DNA of 64,000 bases from Lentinula raphanica (lineage: Eukaryota > Basidiomycota > Agaricomycetes > Agaricales > Omphalotaceae): the NCBI GenBank assembly GCA_027919835.1, contig JANVFP010000020.1:682001-746000 (forward strand). The letters run 5' to 3'. The first letter of the stretch is position 1; each line of letters begins with the position of its first letter. Under the pieces are notes generated by a model. It saw only the letters and a program-made list of their open reading frames with translations. It ran no database searches and had not been told where the DNA came from. A program made the translations under genes and the position numbers. Below, piece by piece: positions 23,601-35,633 of this stretch.

Positions 23601-26600
23601 GAGAGACACTTCAGTTGACAGTGACAGGAAGAATGAATACAATGACAGTTGACATGGTTGAAGAACACTGGAATTCCCAAGCATAGAGTTTATAAACCAA
23701 ATGAACGGTCTTGATTTTTCCACACCTCCCCACAGCTACCTCTCATTGCAACACACACTTCATTTTGTAATCATTCCAAAATACCAGTGATAAAATGAGC
23801 ACATTCAATGCAAAGCAGTCTCATGCAAGGAATCAGGGTGATTATATCAGTGGTAAGTCATTTTTTCAACCAGCAAAGCTGGTTATCTTAAATTTTACAG
23901 GAAGCCGATCTTATGATTATCGGGAGAAGTATGAGGATGATGCTGGATATGAGGATGATGCTGGAGAACAATGGCTAGCAGAAAATGCTAGAGTTTGGAA
24001 AGTATATTTAGATGAAGCAGAGCTGAAAGATAATGAATTATTGGCAGGATTTAAGGACACAATTGATGCACTTTTGATTTTTGTAAGGTTCACCTTCATT
24101 GGAAAAGTATTCTTCACTCATATCCCTTCTAGGCAGCACTTTTTTCTGCAGTTGTGACATCCTTCATAATTTCCACAATAACTTCCCTTCAACCCAACTA
24201 TGCACAAATCACTGCAGTTCTTATGGTGGAGCAGGTAAATCTGCTAAGAGCTGCTGGTAACTTGACAGCAATCAACACTATCCCTAATTCCAATGTCAAT
24301 CTTGAGATGACAACTCCTGGCATAAAAGACCTTTGGATCAATGGTCTATTTCTTGCAAGTTTATCACTTTCTCTTGCCACTGCACTATTATCAGTGTTAG
24401 TCAAACAATGGCTTCAAGCATATACTGCTATATCCTCAGGAAATGCAAGGGAGCAGGCTATGCTTCATCAATTTAAATATTCAGGATTAATTCAATGGAA
24501 AGTCCCTGAAATAATTGGAACTCTACCACTCATTTTGCATACATCTCTGGGTTTATTTTTTTTCGGCCTGTCATTGTATATTCATGAGCTACACACTAGT
24601 CTCTCTTGGATTGTGATTGTTGTGACAATTATTGCTGGCATATTGTATGTAGGGAGTATCAGTTTGCCTTCTTTCTGGCTTGATTGCCCATACAAAATTC
24701 CACTGCTTTTTATCCCAAGCAAATATATCATATATATGGTTAATGTCATTGCATGGGCAATTAAATGGACTAACAGCAAGCTTTGGCATCTTCACAGGGA
24801 GGATAAATATCCACAACTCTCCTTGAAGTCATTGCATAATGCTGAAATTGATTATGTTCAGGCTTTGGATATCAAGAAATCACTTTTGATAAATATTCTT
24901 GATAGTCTTTGCTCAATTTCATCCAATCAATCAATTCAGTATATAGTAGCGCAAGCATTCAGTGGAGCATTCTTTTCATTGTCAGGGTATTTACAGCCTG
25001 ATCCTAATGATTGGGCAAGATTCCTTGAACATCACATGAATTCTATTCAGAGAGCCATATGGAAAGGCCTTATTATTGATAAAGATAAAAATGTGGAACA
25101 TTGGATGGATATAATCAAGAAGTGGACCAGACAATCAGCTTCCAATATTAGTCCATTGAAGGAATTTGATCCAAATCTGAAAATAGAGCAGTTCTTAGAA
25201 GCTGTTGTGCAGGACAATCTTGAGATTGTAAAATTCCTAGTGCAAGATAAATATGTAGATATTCATACTGAAAAAATTTCCATGACTGCATTGTATAATG
25301 CTGCAATTCATGGAAACTTGGAAATGGTAAAGTTTCTGGTTGACAAAGGAGCAAACATCAATGCTCAAAACCATTTTGGTGTAACTGCATTGCCTGATGC
25401 TGTAGGCAGAGGCCACTTAGCAGTTGTAGAATTGCTGATTGAGAAGGGTGCAGATATTGAATCTCAAAATATGTTTGAAGAGACTGCATTGGTTGCTGCT
25501 GTAGACAAAGGCCACTTAGCAATTGTGGAATTGCTGATTGAGAAAGGTGCAGATATTGAATCTCAAGACAGGTTTCAAAACCCTGCATTGGTTGCTGCTG
25601 TAGACAAAGGCCACTTAGCAATTGTGGAATTGCTGATTAAGAAAGGTGCAGATATTGAATCTCAAGGCCTGTTTCAAAATACTGCATTGCATACTGCTAT
25701 AGACAGAGGCCACTTAGCAATTGTGGAATTGCTGATTGAGAAAGGTGCAAGTATTGGATCTCAAGGCAGGCGGCAACAGACTGCATTGCATACTGCTGCA
25801 GCTTTAGGCCACTTAGAGATTGTGAGATTGCTGCTTGAGAAAGGTGCAGATATTGAATCTCAAGACAGATTACAATATACTGCATTGCATACTGCTATAG
25901 ACAAGGGCCACTTAGCAATTGTGGAATTGCTGATTGAGAAGGGTGCAGATATTGAATCTCAAAACAGGTTTCAAAAGACTGCATTGCAAGCTGCAGCTAC
26001 CTCAGGTCATTTAGAGGTTCTAAAATTGTTAATCAATAAAGGCACAAATGTCAAAGCTCACAATGGTTATTATGGTACTGCATTGATAGCTGCTGCAGTT
26101 AAAGGTCAGTTGGAGATTGTGAGGTTTTTAGTTGAAAAAGGTGCAGACATCAGAGTTCAACATGGTGCATATGGGACTGCATTGCAAGCTGCTGAGTCCC
26201 ATGGCCATTCAGAAATTGTCACATTCCTAACTCATTTGGGTGACAACACCACCAGTGACTCATTATCAGGAATTTGATATTAGGTACCAAGTATGAAAAA
26301 TGTAGATTTATAAATGATATTTCATTTGAACCTAAAAATATATGTGTATTAGATGTTGAAATCAGTATTGAATTTGCAGAGTCTCATAAAGGTAACTATT
26401 CATAATCTTGAGTGATGTTGCAAAAGCAACGTCTTCAATAAAACACCCTTCCTTCCCTCCAATATACCCATCTTGAATATTTCTGTTACAGTGTATCATC
26501 TGAACCAATCAATGCCATCAAATGAATCAACAGAGTGTAGTCCTTCAGGTGTAAATGATACTGCTACATGTTTGATAAACAAGCGTAGCTTGTGATTATT

Positions 26601-26720
26601 GACTTTCCTTTTCATGTCTGTGCAAATATATTTACAGTATATGTATCCACATATCTCAGCAGTTTCAAGCTTCATGAGCATTTCTCCTTGGGAGTTTTGA
26701 AGCTTGTTTTTCTTTTCAAT
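23600..26720 (+). repeat. Segmental duplication block 1 (inverted partner at 51150-54345)
   Basis: From the sequence AACACTGGAATTCCCAAGCATAGAG-like promoter region (about 23665) through the gene and on to about 26720, this block matches the reverse complement of 51150-54345. The shared 3' tail includes a phrase close to GCTTCATGAGCATTTCTCCTT at about 26670 and its counterpart at about 51200. The homology stops at 26730, where the partner has ATATCAGGAAAAAGG instead. Confidence 0.8.
23795..26277 (+). CDS. DUF6535 membrane protein with C-terminal ankyrin repeats, gene 1 (intact)
   Basis: There are three exons: 23795-23852, 23901-24082 and 24133-26277, giving 794 residues. Both introns (48 and 50 nt) have GTAAG donors and CAG/TAG acceptors; the first is a multiple of three with no stop. 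The N-terminal half matches DUF6535, a fungal membrane domain: ARVWKVYLDEAE, DALLIF/AALFSAVVTSFI across the second splice, LFLASLSLSLATALLSVLVKQW, an EQAMLHQFKYSGLIQWKVPE motif and CPYKIPLLF. Hydrophobic segments near residues 81-100, 151-171, 203-228 and 236-256 suggest four membrane passes. From about residue 436 come ten or eleven 33-residue ankyrin units, several nearly identical at DNA level. Family function is not established; the ankyrin part suggests protein binding on one side of a membrane. A six-residue acidic duplication (DAGYED) in exon 2 is absent from genes 2 and 3. This is the only full-length, unbroken member here. Confidence 0.88.
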
Positions 26721-26724
26721 TTTG

Positions 26725-27070
26725 TGAATACCAACACAATTTTGGCCCGAAATGCCATGCTATGTTTTTCTTCAGAGGGGGGCTCATTCATCAACTCATG
26801 TTACAACCTCAAGAAACCTCTGTAATACTCCTTTAGCACTCATCTAAGTGCTGCATGTATAATAATTGCTGTTCTGGTTTTTACTGAATGATGTATAATC
26901 CAATGGAAAGCAGTTGATTGAGGATTCCGCATGGCACCTGCAAGACACTGGGTTTTGACATCTCCTTCCCATCTTCAATGTATAACAGCTTGCACCCCCT
27001 CAATCTTCTATAACTGAGTATGCGGCGTCAGAATGAACACGCCCCGCTAGATTGGAGTAGCAGATGGGTT
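26725..27070. other. Gene-free stretch downstream of gene 1
   Basis: This is the boundary from AT-rich duplicated DNA to the GC-rich repeat background. No reading frame of note was found. Confidence 0.4.
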
Positions 27071-27235
27071 ACTGGTCAATCAGCGAGGGCATATGTGTGT
27101 GGGCTCCCGGATGTCCAGGAAACACCTTACCTTTGATGAGTACAAAGAGGAATGTAAAGCACTGGATCAATGGTGAGGAGGATGATGGGAGGAATGGGCA
27201 ATTATCACAGACGGAAAAGAACATGACTCGCTAGG
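27070..27235 (-). repeat. Family B, inverted partial copy
   Basis: CTCCCGGATGTCCAGGAA (27105) and the following GATGGGAGGAATGGGCAATTATCACA-like phrase are the reverse complement of the end of the family B units near 8700-8890. The copy is diverged and truncated. Confidence 0.5.
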
Positions 27236-27299
27236 AATCGACAATCTCAGCATGCATTGGGGGCACAAACTAAGTCAGGACTCACCAAAATTGCTTCGC

Positions 27300-28100
27300 T
27301 TGACTTACAAGGCTGAAATCTTGAACTTCAAAGGCACGAACAAGGCCTGGGTCTAAATGTGAGCTGCTCGATTTACCATCTTCGTTGACCTAAATACAAG
27401 GTTACATCGGATTAGACCCTTCCTCACTCTCCTCATCTCTAATATCTTTGTCTGCTACCTCCACCTCCTCACCTGCCTTCACCCCCGTTCACCTCTTGCA
27501 ACCTTGCAATCCCATTGTCAAGCATCAAGCTTCAAGGCCGAATGCACAAAGCAAATTTGGAGCTCCATTTTCCTCCCTCTCCCTCTCCCCTTCCGGCCCT
27601 TCTGGCCCTTCCCCTTTCTCCCCCTTCCTAGGTGTCTTCAACATCACCGAGCTCTCTGTCTTTGCTCGAGAATGTACATGCACCCACAATATAGAAATTT
27701 CCAATACTCTTGCTCACAAACTTGTTGAACCAACACTCGCGACGAGCAGGGTTAGATGCAGTTCAGAATGCAGAAGGGAAGACGTGTCAGAAGCATTGGG
27801 CCAAGTCAAAGTTGATAGAGGAGGAGAAGGGCTTTGTTGGATTGCGGCAGTCATTTATGTGGGGCGTAAATCTTCTGCTTCATCTGTATGGTCTTCCCTT
27901 CAAGACTCTATTTCTTTGTCTACTCTCCCCACCTTCTTATCCACCCCCTCTCCCGCTCTAATGTCTCAACTTGAAAAGTCACTGTACGATACTAAATGAA
28001 AACTCCCTGTCATCCTCATCCTCCCCCTCCTCCCCCTTCGACTCGGAACGCGGGAAGGGCAACGCGTCGCGTATGAGTCGGCCTTCAAAGAGATCAACAA
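27300..28100 (+). repeat. Family A pyrimidine block, partial copy
   Basis: It follows the same landmark order as 1130-1440 and 2100-2500: the ATCTTCGTTGACCT phrase, CT-rich tract, CCTCTCCCTCTCCCC run, CTTCAACATCACCGAG and AACCAACACTCGCGACGAGCAG. The 183-codon open frame through it is not kept in sister copies and is not called a gene. Confidence 0.5.
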
Positions 28101-28424
28101 GACCTTTGGATGAAGATTGAGACAATGACAAGAATGGCGTAAGCTCCCCTTCCCCGGTGTCCTTCCATCTGTGGTGATAAGCATAACCTGAGCTTCTCCT
28201 ACTCCCCCTCCGTTCCTGTACCCGCCACCTTTTTCCTCCGTCCATATCATCAACTATTCCTCCTTTTACTCTTCCACTTTATCTGCATCCCCACCCACAA
28301 TTGTCCTCGATGATCCTCCGTGACGGAAGGATAAGTATTGAGGCCTGAGGAGATAGAGTTCGGTGTCTTGCGAGAATGAGACTTGTGGAGGGAAGCTGGT
28401 GTCTTTAAACCGCGGCTGGCTGAT

Positions 28425-28765
28425 TTTTTCTACTTTTGGAAAGGTTATTGGAAAACTTTGGGGAAAAGTCAGATTCCTGTTGACCTTTCAATATATGGAT
28501 ATCAATAATTTGCTGCTCTGCAAAAACTCTAGCAAAAATCAGTTTTCTCAAAACTTTTCCAGAGTTGGAAATTTTCGGTCCACCCCGGGGCGCCCCGGAT
28601 CGGGGCGGACCCTGGTTTTCCAGCTTTGAAAAAGTTTTGAGAAGAGGAATTTTTCCCAAAACTATTCTAAAGTGGCAAACATGAGTATTACAAAGTTGTA
28701 AATTTTCCGAGGAATCACAGATTTCCAAAAGAATTTCACCATCATTTTCCAAAAGTAGAAAACAT
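28425..28765. mobile_element. MITE-like nested hairpin with a GC-rich core
   Basis: TTTTTTCTACTTTTGGAAA at about 28426 faces its complement TTTTCCAAAAGTAGAAAA at about 28744-28761. Further in, TTCTCAAAACTTTTCCAG (28545) faces CTTTGAAAAAGTTTTGAGAA (28624-28643). The centre, 28577-28611, is a GC-rich near-palindrome with GGTCC(A/G)CCCCG and CGGGGCGGACC. The element is about 340 bp, with no coding capacity. Confidence 0.6.
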
Positions 28766-28844
28766 GGCTCTGCTGCGGTGTTAGTAGTAGCGGCCAGCTT
28801 GTTAGTTTGGGAAATGGGGTTAATTCTTGATAGATATGGAAGCG

Positions 28845-30248
28845 TCAATGTTGAAACCCCATGATATGCAGCTTCTGACGCATTTTCCCTCCTGCGTTTT
28901 TTCGGGGAGAGAAAAGGGTTTCAATTCGGTTTTGTACACCGTTACGAGAAGTGGAACGGGGGAAAAGGTGGGTGAAGAGGTGAAGGAGAGTACGAAGATA
29001 TAGATATGAGGAGAGGGGAAATATCTGATTTGATGTAAGTATCCTTGAATTATACCTAACAAAGATAACTACCGGAGAATCCATTGTCCAACTCTGGCTC
29101 AGGCCCAGGCATTGTTCACTTCTCGGATCGAAAGCTGGTAGTGAAAACTGTGAGTCTATTCCAGTCTTGCTACGGACATGTCATTTGAAGCTCTTAGCTG
29201 AAAATAAGAGACTGTAGAAGCTGAATCAAGTCAACATTGATGGATGCACAATGAGAATCTCACTCACTGTCATCCTCCTCGATGTCTTTCCACCCTCGTG
29301 TCTAATCCTTCGTATATCATAGCTCAAGCTGAAGCCTAGAGAGTCATACCAGCGACCAGAAGAAGGATTGGTTTGAGGACGTGTAAAAGTAGGTTGTCGA
29401 GGTGATGAAGACGAATTCATAGCGGATATTCAGTCCGAGGTGAAACCCTAACCCTGTAATTCCAGCGAACGCCAAAAACTCTGATGCTTCAATGTCAACT
29501 CTCGCGTCTCTTGCACTTCTTCTCATTCGTTTACCATGCTCGTCCCATACCATTGTCATCCACTCTACCGATGCCAGCACCAACCTCTCAGATGATTTGA
29601 CTATGAACTTCAGCTGGCTTCGAGATTCTCATATCAACAATGCCGGTTTTCTCTCGAATCTTCAACTTGAACTGATGCGGTGGTGAGAAAGAGGACTAGG
29701 AAAGGCTAGATAGCATCCATAGGATCTCTCCAGGCCATATCTCACTGTGTGAGTATGTCTTCTCTCTATTCCTTGGATCTATCATCCTGACTTCACCATC
29801 CGTCTTGCGTGTCCTCTTTGGTCTCTATCAACAATCTATGAACGATACTTGACAGATACACATCTCGAAAGAAAGTCACGCTATCACTCACCATCAATCT
29901 ACATTCGTCCTTACTCAATTGGAAAATTGAAAGTCCTGAGGGAGCATTCTCGTGAGGAGATGCACTAGGGTTTTGGCTGGAATTCGTTGGGCACACGAGC
30001 ATACCTTAAACTGAAACCAAGCAGGTGTGACAAGGAAGTCATACTTTGACAACGAAGTCATACTTGGAATCGTTATAAGTAGGGTGGACGTTTTGGAGGA
30101 AAATGGTATGTTTTGCGTGCGCGCTCTCTCTGTTCATGTCATCTCACGGATCTACTCCACAGAGTCTCTAGAATTGGTCGAACCTAGGCTTTTTAAGATT
30201 CCCTTGTAGTAAACACTCTAACTCGAGAAATGCTACGTTCATCAATCA
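28845..30248 (-). repeat. Dispersed repeat family A, copy b (inverted, close to copy a)
   Basis: This is the reverse complement of 1-1435 with very few differences, for example the phrase AACTCGAGAAATGCTACGTT at about 30218 against base 10-29. About 130 bases of copy a are missing near 28930. One interior segment (around 29590-29690) follows copy d rather than copy a, so patchwise conversion among copies is possible. Confidence 0.75.
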
Positions 30249-31880
30249 ACACCGATTTCATTCGGCTCCGATTCTCAATCTCTTACTGACGATGGTCAGA
30301 ATCGTTGCCCACAAATAGATCTTTCCCAGGAAACTTTTAAGAAGACTAGTCGAACGTCCGCGCGCTCTGGATTCATACAAACGGATGACAGTGGGTTCGA
30401 CGAGTTTGACCAGTGTACGTGTTTGGAGGTAGTACGTGTTGCGCTCTGGTATTCTGACGTGCCATGCTTCTCAATCTCGACACTCGTCGACTTTATATGC
30501 TGGTAACTCCCCACCTCAAAAAGCAAAAACCTCAGGGAAGAGTTGGCAAGGAATTGAAGAATTGATGAGGGCTAGATTCATTTGACAAATGTCCATTATC
30601 ATTGAATGGTATGTTTTGTGTACACTGTACGCTCTCTCTCTGTGTATCAAACTTACCAGATTATACACCTCCACAGAGACTTTTGACATTCTGTGGCTCT
30701 GATTTGGACACTCTACTGCATATAGTTTCCTCTCGGAAGTCAATCCACAAATCGAATTCCGTTTCCGTCACCCTCTAAAACTTCAGCAACGATAGTCAAA
30801 GTCTTCACTTTTGCTCACGAACCTTCGAGCGGTCTGGCGACGCGACGTCTTGATCACAATTTGACTTGATGGCATGTTCTTTTTGGATTCTACCAAAGGC
30901 GGTGGTGGGATCGATGCGTACAACGAAGGGAGTGTTCATATGTGTGGAAGATAGGATGATAGGATCTAACAGAGGGAAAGGTGTGTTTGTATATGAGTGC
31001 TGCATTGTGTCATGGATTCTAATATCCACTTAGTTTGAATTTCTTGGTAATGTTTGTAAGAGTGCCGTCAATGCTCGAGGAATACTTTTCATGTTGAGGC
31101 TCAAACTTTTGAGCCTTTTTGAATTTTGCATCTATTGATGCTGAACCGGACTCTGAACGCGACAATGGTTGGACTCGGAGAAAGCCATCGCCAACCTCAC
31201 AAAAAGTGCACTACACCTCCATATACGGTATGCGCCTTTCTCTCTCTCTGACCCTCAACTGAACTTCGGCGTCTGATGCTCATGTTCATATGCTTCCAAG
31301 ACTTCACCTCGTTATACACGCGATGATCTGTGCTAAACGCCAAGAACAGGGGCAATCTGATTTCCACTTGAGGCTTCGATACTCATTGTTAGGATCTGAA
31401 GACTGATACTGATTTAGCCCGCTGCTCTTCATGAAGGACGACGGGCAGGTCCGGATGAGCAGCCTGGTTGTGCAGATAGAGATCAACGGTGTTTCCTCAC
31501 CCAGCTAAGAGAAGGTTCTCGTCCAGTGGAAGCCTGCTTCATCAGATTGGAGTAGAGGGTTGAGCTCAAAGTTGGAAGCTTTAGCTCGAGCTAAAAGTTG
31601 TGGTGTTGGTATTGGTGTAGCTGTGGTGAATGAGGATATGCGAAGAGTTGAAAAGGCAACGATTTGTTAAAAAAGTGATTGGTGATGAATTTGATGCTGT
31701 GCTTGTATCCACAAGTTGAGATTCAAAAATGAGTATGCACATATCGAGGAATGAAATGGCAGCCTGCAGGAACGTGGACGTGGCTCAGGCTGCTGCCTGC
31801 TGTTGCAATCAATGTAGAACTTAGCACAGCCACCAAATCTTTATCTTCAGCACCACCACCACTTGCTCGTCCATTGCCAT
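30249..31880. other. Gene-free stretch
   Basis: Several short minus-strand open frames overlap (30296-30526, 30516-30743, 30805-31029, 31304-31486). None has a recognised motif or a conserved partner in the window. Confidence 0.4.
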
Positions 31881-31889
31881 CCAGATCTC

Positions 31890-32369
31890 ATGCGATCGTG
31901 CTTGCCATTACCCAACGAACTACTTCACAGCATCACGGAATATGTCGCGTCTGCAGCCAACTTACCACAATCATGTTTCACCTATTTCGAATCACTGTCA
32001 AAATCTGCATCGCCCGATCTCCTTGCGCTTTCTGTAGTCGATTGGCGGCTTCGTCGAATTTGTTTACCTTTTCTGTTTGCAAATATCAAAATCAAGAATG
32101 ATGAGCATGCGAAGGAACTGGAGAACAACCTTGCGCTTTGTTCAAGATTCACAAAGTACGTCTCATTCAAGGATAGCTATCCTTATCTCGACTAATATAA
32201 TTGCAGCACTTTAGTTATAGGCCGTTTACCTGCTGAAAGACATGACACTGAACCCCCAAATTATCCTTCATACGACTCTCATGACCTTTCTTCAAGTCCT
32301 CGATCCACTGTGCTCCTGTCAAACTCAAGCTATAATATGGTATTGGATTGTAACAGTTATAGCTGGTAG
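31890..32369 (+). pseudogene. Truncated F-box gene
   Basis: Exon 1 (31890-32155) and exon 2 (32207-32369) flank a 51-nt intron (GTACGT to TTGCAG, branch-like CTAAT). The product, 142 residues, opens with LPLPNELLHSITEYV, the usual F-box start, followed by DLLALSVVDWRLRRICLPFLF and, across the splice, CSRFTNTLVIGRLP. This order (F-box, a short linker with an LPFLF motif, then a beta strand before leucine-rich repeats) is common in Agaricomycete F-box proteins, which usually have several hundred residues and act as substrate adaptors for SCF ubiquitin ligases. Here the frame stops soon after, with transposon-like sequence following, so the substrate-binding part is lost. Confidence 0.6.
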
Positions 32370-32512
32370 AGAAAGCTAACCTAAGTATGGCAAAAAAGTG
32401 AACCTTGGCTCAAGTCAAAGTTCAAGAGAATTCATCAACTTATATGCCTTAAGGCAACTCTATTCATTAGAGTAAGCCTATATAGGCCTGAGTATGGGGG
32501 GCATTTTCCTGA

Positions 32513-32785
32513 TGTGCCTATCTCCATAAAGATACAATCTTTCAAGATGAAATTGATGCAAAGTGCAGACAAGTTCTGGGCATTCTTGATGATGCTCCGG
32601 AGACAGATCTTGATTATAATGCTGATATGCATGACAACCTCATGATCCCTCTTCATGAAGTTGTTGCCAAGACCTTCAATGAATGGTCAGGGGAGAATCA
32701 GAGTATCATTTCGGGTTTGGCAGGCTTAAAGAGCAGAGCAGAGGGTGAAGATGTTTGGGTTTATGATAGCAATGGGAATGTATAG
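32513..32785 (+). pseudogene. Orphan coding fragment of unknown family
   Basis: An open frame without its own start begins exactly where a TTTTCCTGAT element end stops (32513). It runs about 90 codons with a coding-like composition (for example LGILDDAPETDLDYNADMHD and LHEVVAKTFNEWSGE) to a TAG at 32783-32785, after which the frame resumes for 19 codons. It looks like the remains of a gene cut by an insertion. I do not recognise the family, and it is not obviously the continuation of the F-box gene. Confidence 0.4.
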
Positions 32786-33009
32786 GTTGGGTCAGGAGTA
32801 CTACCGTTGACTACAGATGAGCAGATTGAAGCAAGTACAATTTTCTAGTAATTCTTTAAAATTTTTACAATTTTTTTGATGTAACACTCCAAAAGAAAGC
32901 AATGGCCTCAAAAAGTAGTGTGACATAACACTACTCAGGCAACACAACAGAGCCTGCATTATGTGTGACCATTGCAATGATACATGGAGGTACAGTATTA
33001 GAGTTCCAA

Positions 33010-33216
33010 GTATATGCTTGTAGTGTTATCATCCAAATGAGTCAGAAATTTTACAACCTCTGAGTGATCATTGGATTCAGCAGCTTGCAATGCAGTGCCA
33101 TGAGTATGATCTTGAGCTTTAGTATCCACACCATTTTCAATTAGAATCTCACAATTTCCAAGTGCCCTCTTACTGCAGCACCTATCAATGCAGTACCATA
33201 AAAGCTACATTGAACT
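33010..33216 (-). pseudogene. Decayed C-terminal ankyrin repeats of gene 2
   Basis: Below the stop of gene 2 the minus strand still encodes recognisable ankyrin pieces (ILIENGVDTKAQDHTHGTAL, then ALQAAESNDHSEVVKFLTHL), equivalent to the last two units of genes 1 and 3. They are separated from the gene by the stop at 33217, a further TAG and at least one frame shift near 33190-33150. Confidence 0.7.
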
Positions 33217-35186
33217 CTAAACATCTGTACCTTTCTTAATTAATAGTCTCACAATTTCTAAGTGGCCTTTATTTGCAGCAGCACACAATGCAGTACCATC
33301 TTCATCATCTGCACCTTTCTTAATCAACAGTTTCACAACCTCTAACTGGCCTGAGTCTGCAGCAGCTTTCAATGCAGTTCCATAAAAATTACTTTCAATA
33401 TTAACTTCTGCACCTTTCTCAATCAACAGTTTCACAATTTCTAGATAGCCTAAACTTGCAGCAGCTTGCAATGCAGTACCATAAATGCCATTTTGAGCTT
33501 CAACATCTGCACCTTTCTCAATCAAGAATTTTACAATCTCCAGGCTGCCTCCCCTAACAGCAGCTTGTAATGGACTGACATGAGCATCATCATAACCCTC
33601 AACACTTGCACCATTATCAACTAGAAATTTAGCAATTTCCAAATGACCATATATTGCAGCTTTGTGCAATGCAGTAATAGAGCTATTATTTTCAGTATGG
33701 ATATCTATATATTTTCCTTGTATCAGGAATTTCACAACCTCAAACTTGTTCTGTACCACAGCTTGATGTAAATATTTTACTCTCAAAGTAGGAATCAATT
33801 CCTGCAATAGACTGTTACTGTAAGCTGATTCTGTATTCCACTGCTTGATTATGTACATCCAATAGTTTTGATTGATATTTCTATCGGTAATAAGGTTTTC
33901 CCATATAATTTTCTGCAAAGAATTCAAGTCTTTTCCAAGCTTCTCCACATATCGCTTGAGGAACTCCCTCCAATCATTGAAACTGTGCCATGAGGTTTCT
34001 TGAAATGGTGGATAGAATATTCCACAAAATCCTTGAGCTACTATATACTGAATTGATTGATTAGATGAAATAGAGCAAAGACTATGAAGAATATCTATCC
34101 AAGTTGAATACTTAATCTCACTAGTTTGGATATAATTAATTTCAGCATTATGTAATGAGTTCAAAAGGTACTGTGGATATTTAAGCTCCCCCTGCAGCTG
34201 CCAAATTCTATGGCCCACCCGTTTTATAAACCACTCAATAATAGTGAACAGGTGAACTATAGAATTGGTTGGAATAAAAAGCAATGGGATTTTATAGGGA
34301 CAATTAAGCCAGATAGGAGGTAGAATGATACTTCCCAAATACAACATAAAGGCAATACTTGTCACAACAATGACAATCCAGGAAAGAGCACTGTGTAGCT
34401 CAGATATATATAATGATAGGCCAACCAAAAATAAAGCCAGGGAAGCATGAAGAATCAGTGGTAAAATTCCAATAATTTCAGGAACTTTCCATTGAATCAA
34501 TCCTGCATATTTGAATTGGTGAAGCATAGCCTGCTCTCTTGCATTGCCTGAGGTTATTGCAGTGTATGCTTGTAGCCACTGTTTCACCAGCACTGATAAA
34601 AGTGCAGTAGTGAGAGAAAGAGACAAACTAGCAAGAAATAGACCATTGATCCAAAGATCAGTTACTCCAGGGGATGTTAATTCAATATTGACATTGGAAC
34701 TGGGTATATGATTGATTGCTGTTATGTTCCCAGCAGCTCTTAGCAGATTAACCTGCTCAATAAGAAGGACTGCAGTAATTTGTGCATAGTCAGGCTGAAG
34801 TGAAGATACTGTAGCAATGATGAAAGATGTCACAACTGCAGAAAAAAGTGCTGCCTACAAGGAATTTGAATCAGTTTCCAATGTTGTCAGTGAATGAAAC
34901 TCAACCATACAAAAATAAGCAGGGCATCAATTGTGTCCTTGAAGCCTTTCAATAGTTCATTATCTTTCTTCTCTGCCTCATCCAGATATACTTTCCAAAC
35001 TCTAGCATTCTCTGTTAGCTGTTGCCCTAGAGGATCAGATTCATACTTCTCCCGATAATCATAGGAGCGGTATTCTGTTGTTATAAAAAATCTTGAATGG
35101 CTGAATTCTAGCTGAAGGGTAAACTTACCATTGATATGTTCACCCTGATTTCTTCCATGAAGTTCCTTTGAGTACAATGGGTTCAT
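33217..35186 (-). CDS. DUF6535 membrane protein with ankyrin repeats, gene 2 (C-terminally truncated)
   Basis: The exons, read on the minus strand, are 35186-35129, 35074-34911 and 34854-33217, giving 619 residues. The splice positions and first-exon length (58 nt) are the same as in genes 1 and 3. Introns are 54 and 56 nt; the first is again a multiple of three without a stop. The start ATG at 35186 is chosen by alignment with MSTFNAK in gene 1. The DUF6535 half is well kept (ARVWKVYLDEAE, AALFSAVVTSFI across the splice, ALLSVLVKQW, EQAMLHQFKYAGLIQWKVPE, CPYKIPLLF) but diverged from genes 1 and 3. Only about six to seven ankyrin units remain in frame before a TAG. The equivalent C-terminal units lie downstream in broken form. 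It may still be expressed as a shorter protein. Confidence 0.8.
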
Positions 35187-35633
35187 TGTATCACTAGTAA
35201 TTCTTGCTATTTGTGATATCTGAAGTCTTTGCAATAAAAGATGGGAGGTCAAATGAAAAATTCTACTTATAAGCTTTACGCCCAGGAACTCCTAACCTCT
35301 CAAACATATTGGCACATGACAGCTGTAGCTTGTCAGACAGTATTGATAATTACATGCATATAGCTGCATTTCATCTGCGGCTGCAAAGCCCGGTGTCAGA
35401 CTGTCAGTGGAGTTGACAACAGCTTGACATTTGGCAGAAAGGCCAACTGGATAGTTGCTATGTTTTGTAAATACAACAACATATAATAGGCTAAGATGGG
35501 AATGTTACTCACCAATTTGTCCCTTGCTAAACCTAATAGTTACATGTGTCACCAATGGTTGTTCCTTCCTTGCCTGTCTGTCTTCAATCTTCCCTTCTGA
35601 AAACTATATCTTGTCAGAGATGTTAAGGTTGAC

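Noticed and set aside
27448..27999. 183-codon open frame on the plus strand
   Set aside because: It lies in the pyrimidine block of repeat family A, is Ser/Pro/Leu low complexity, and is not kept open in sister copies.
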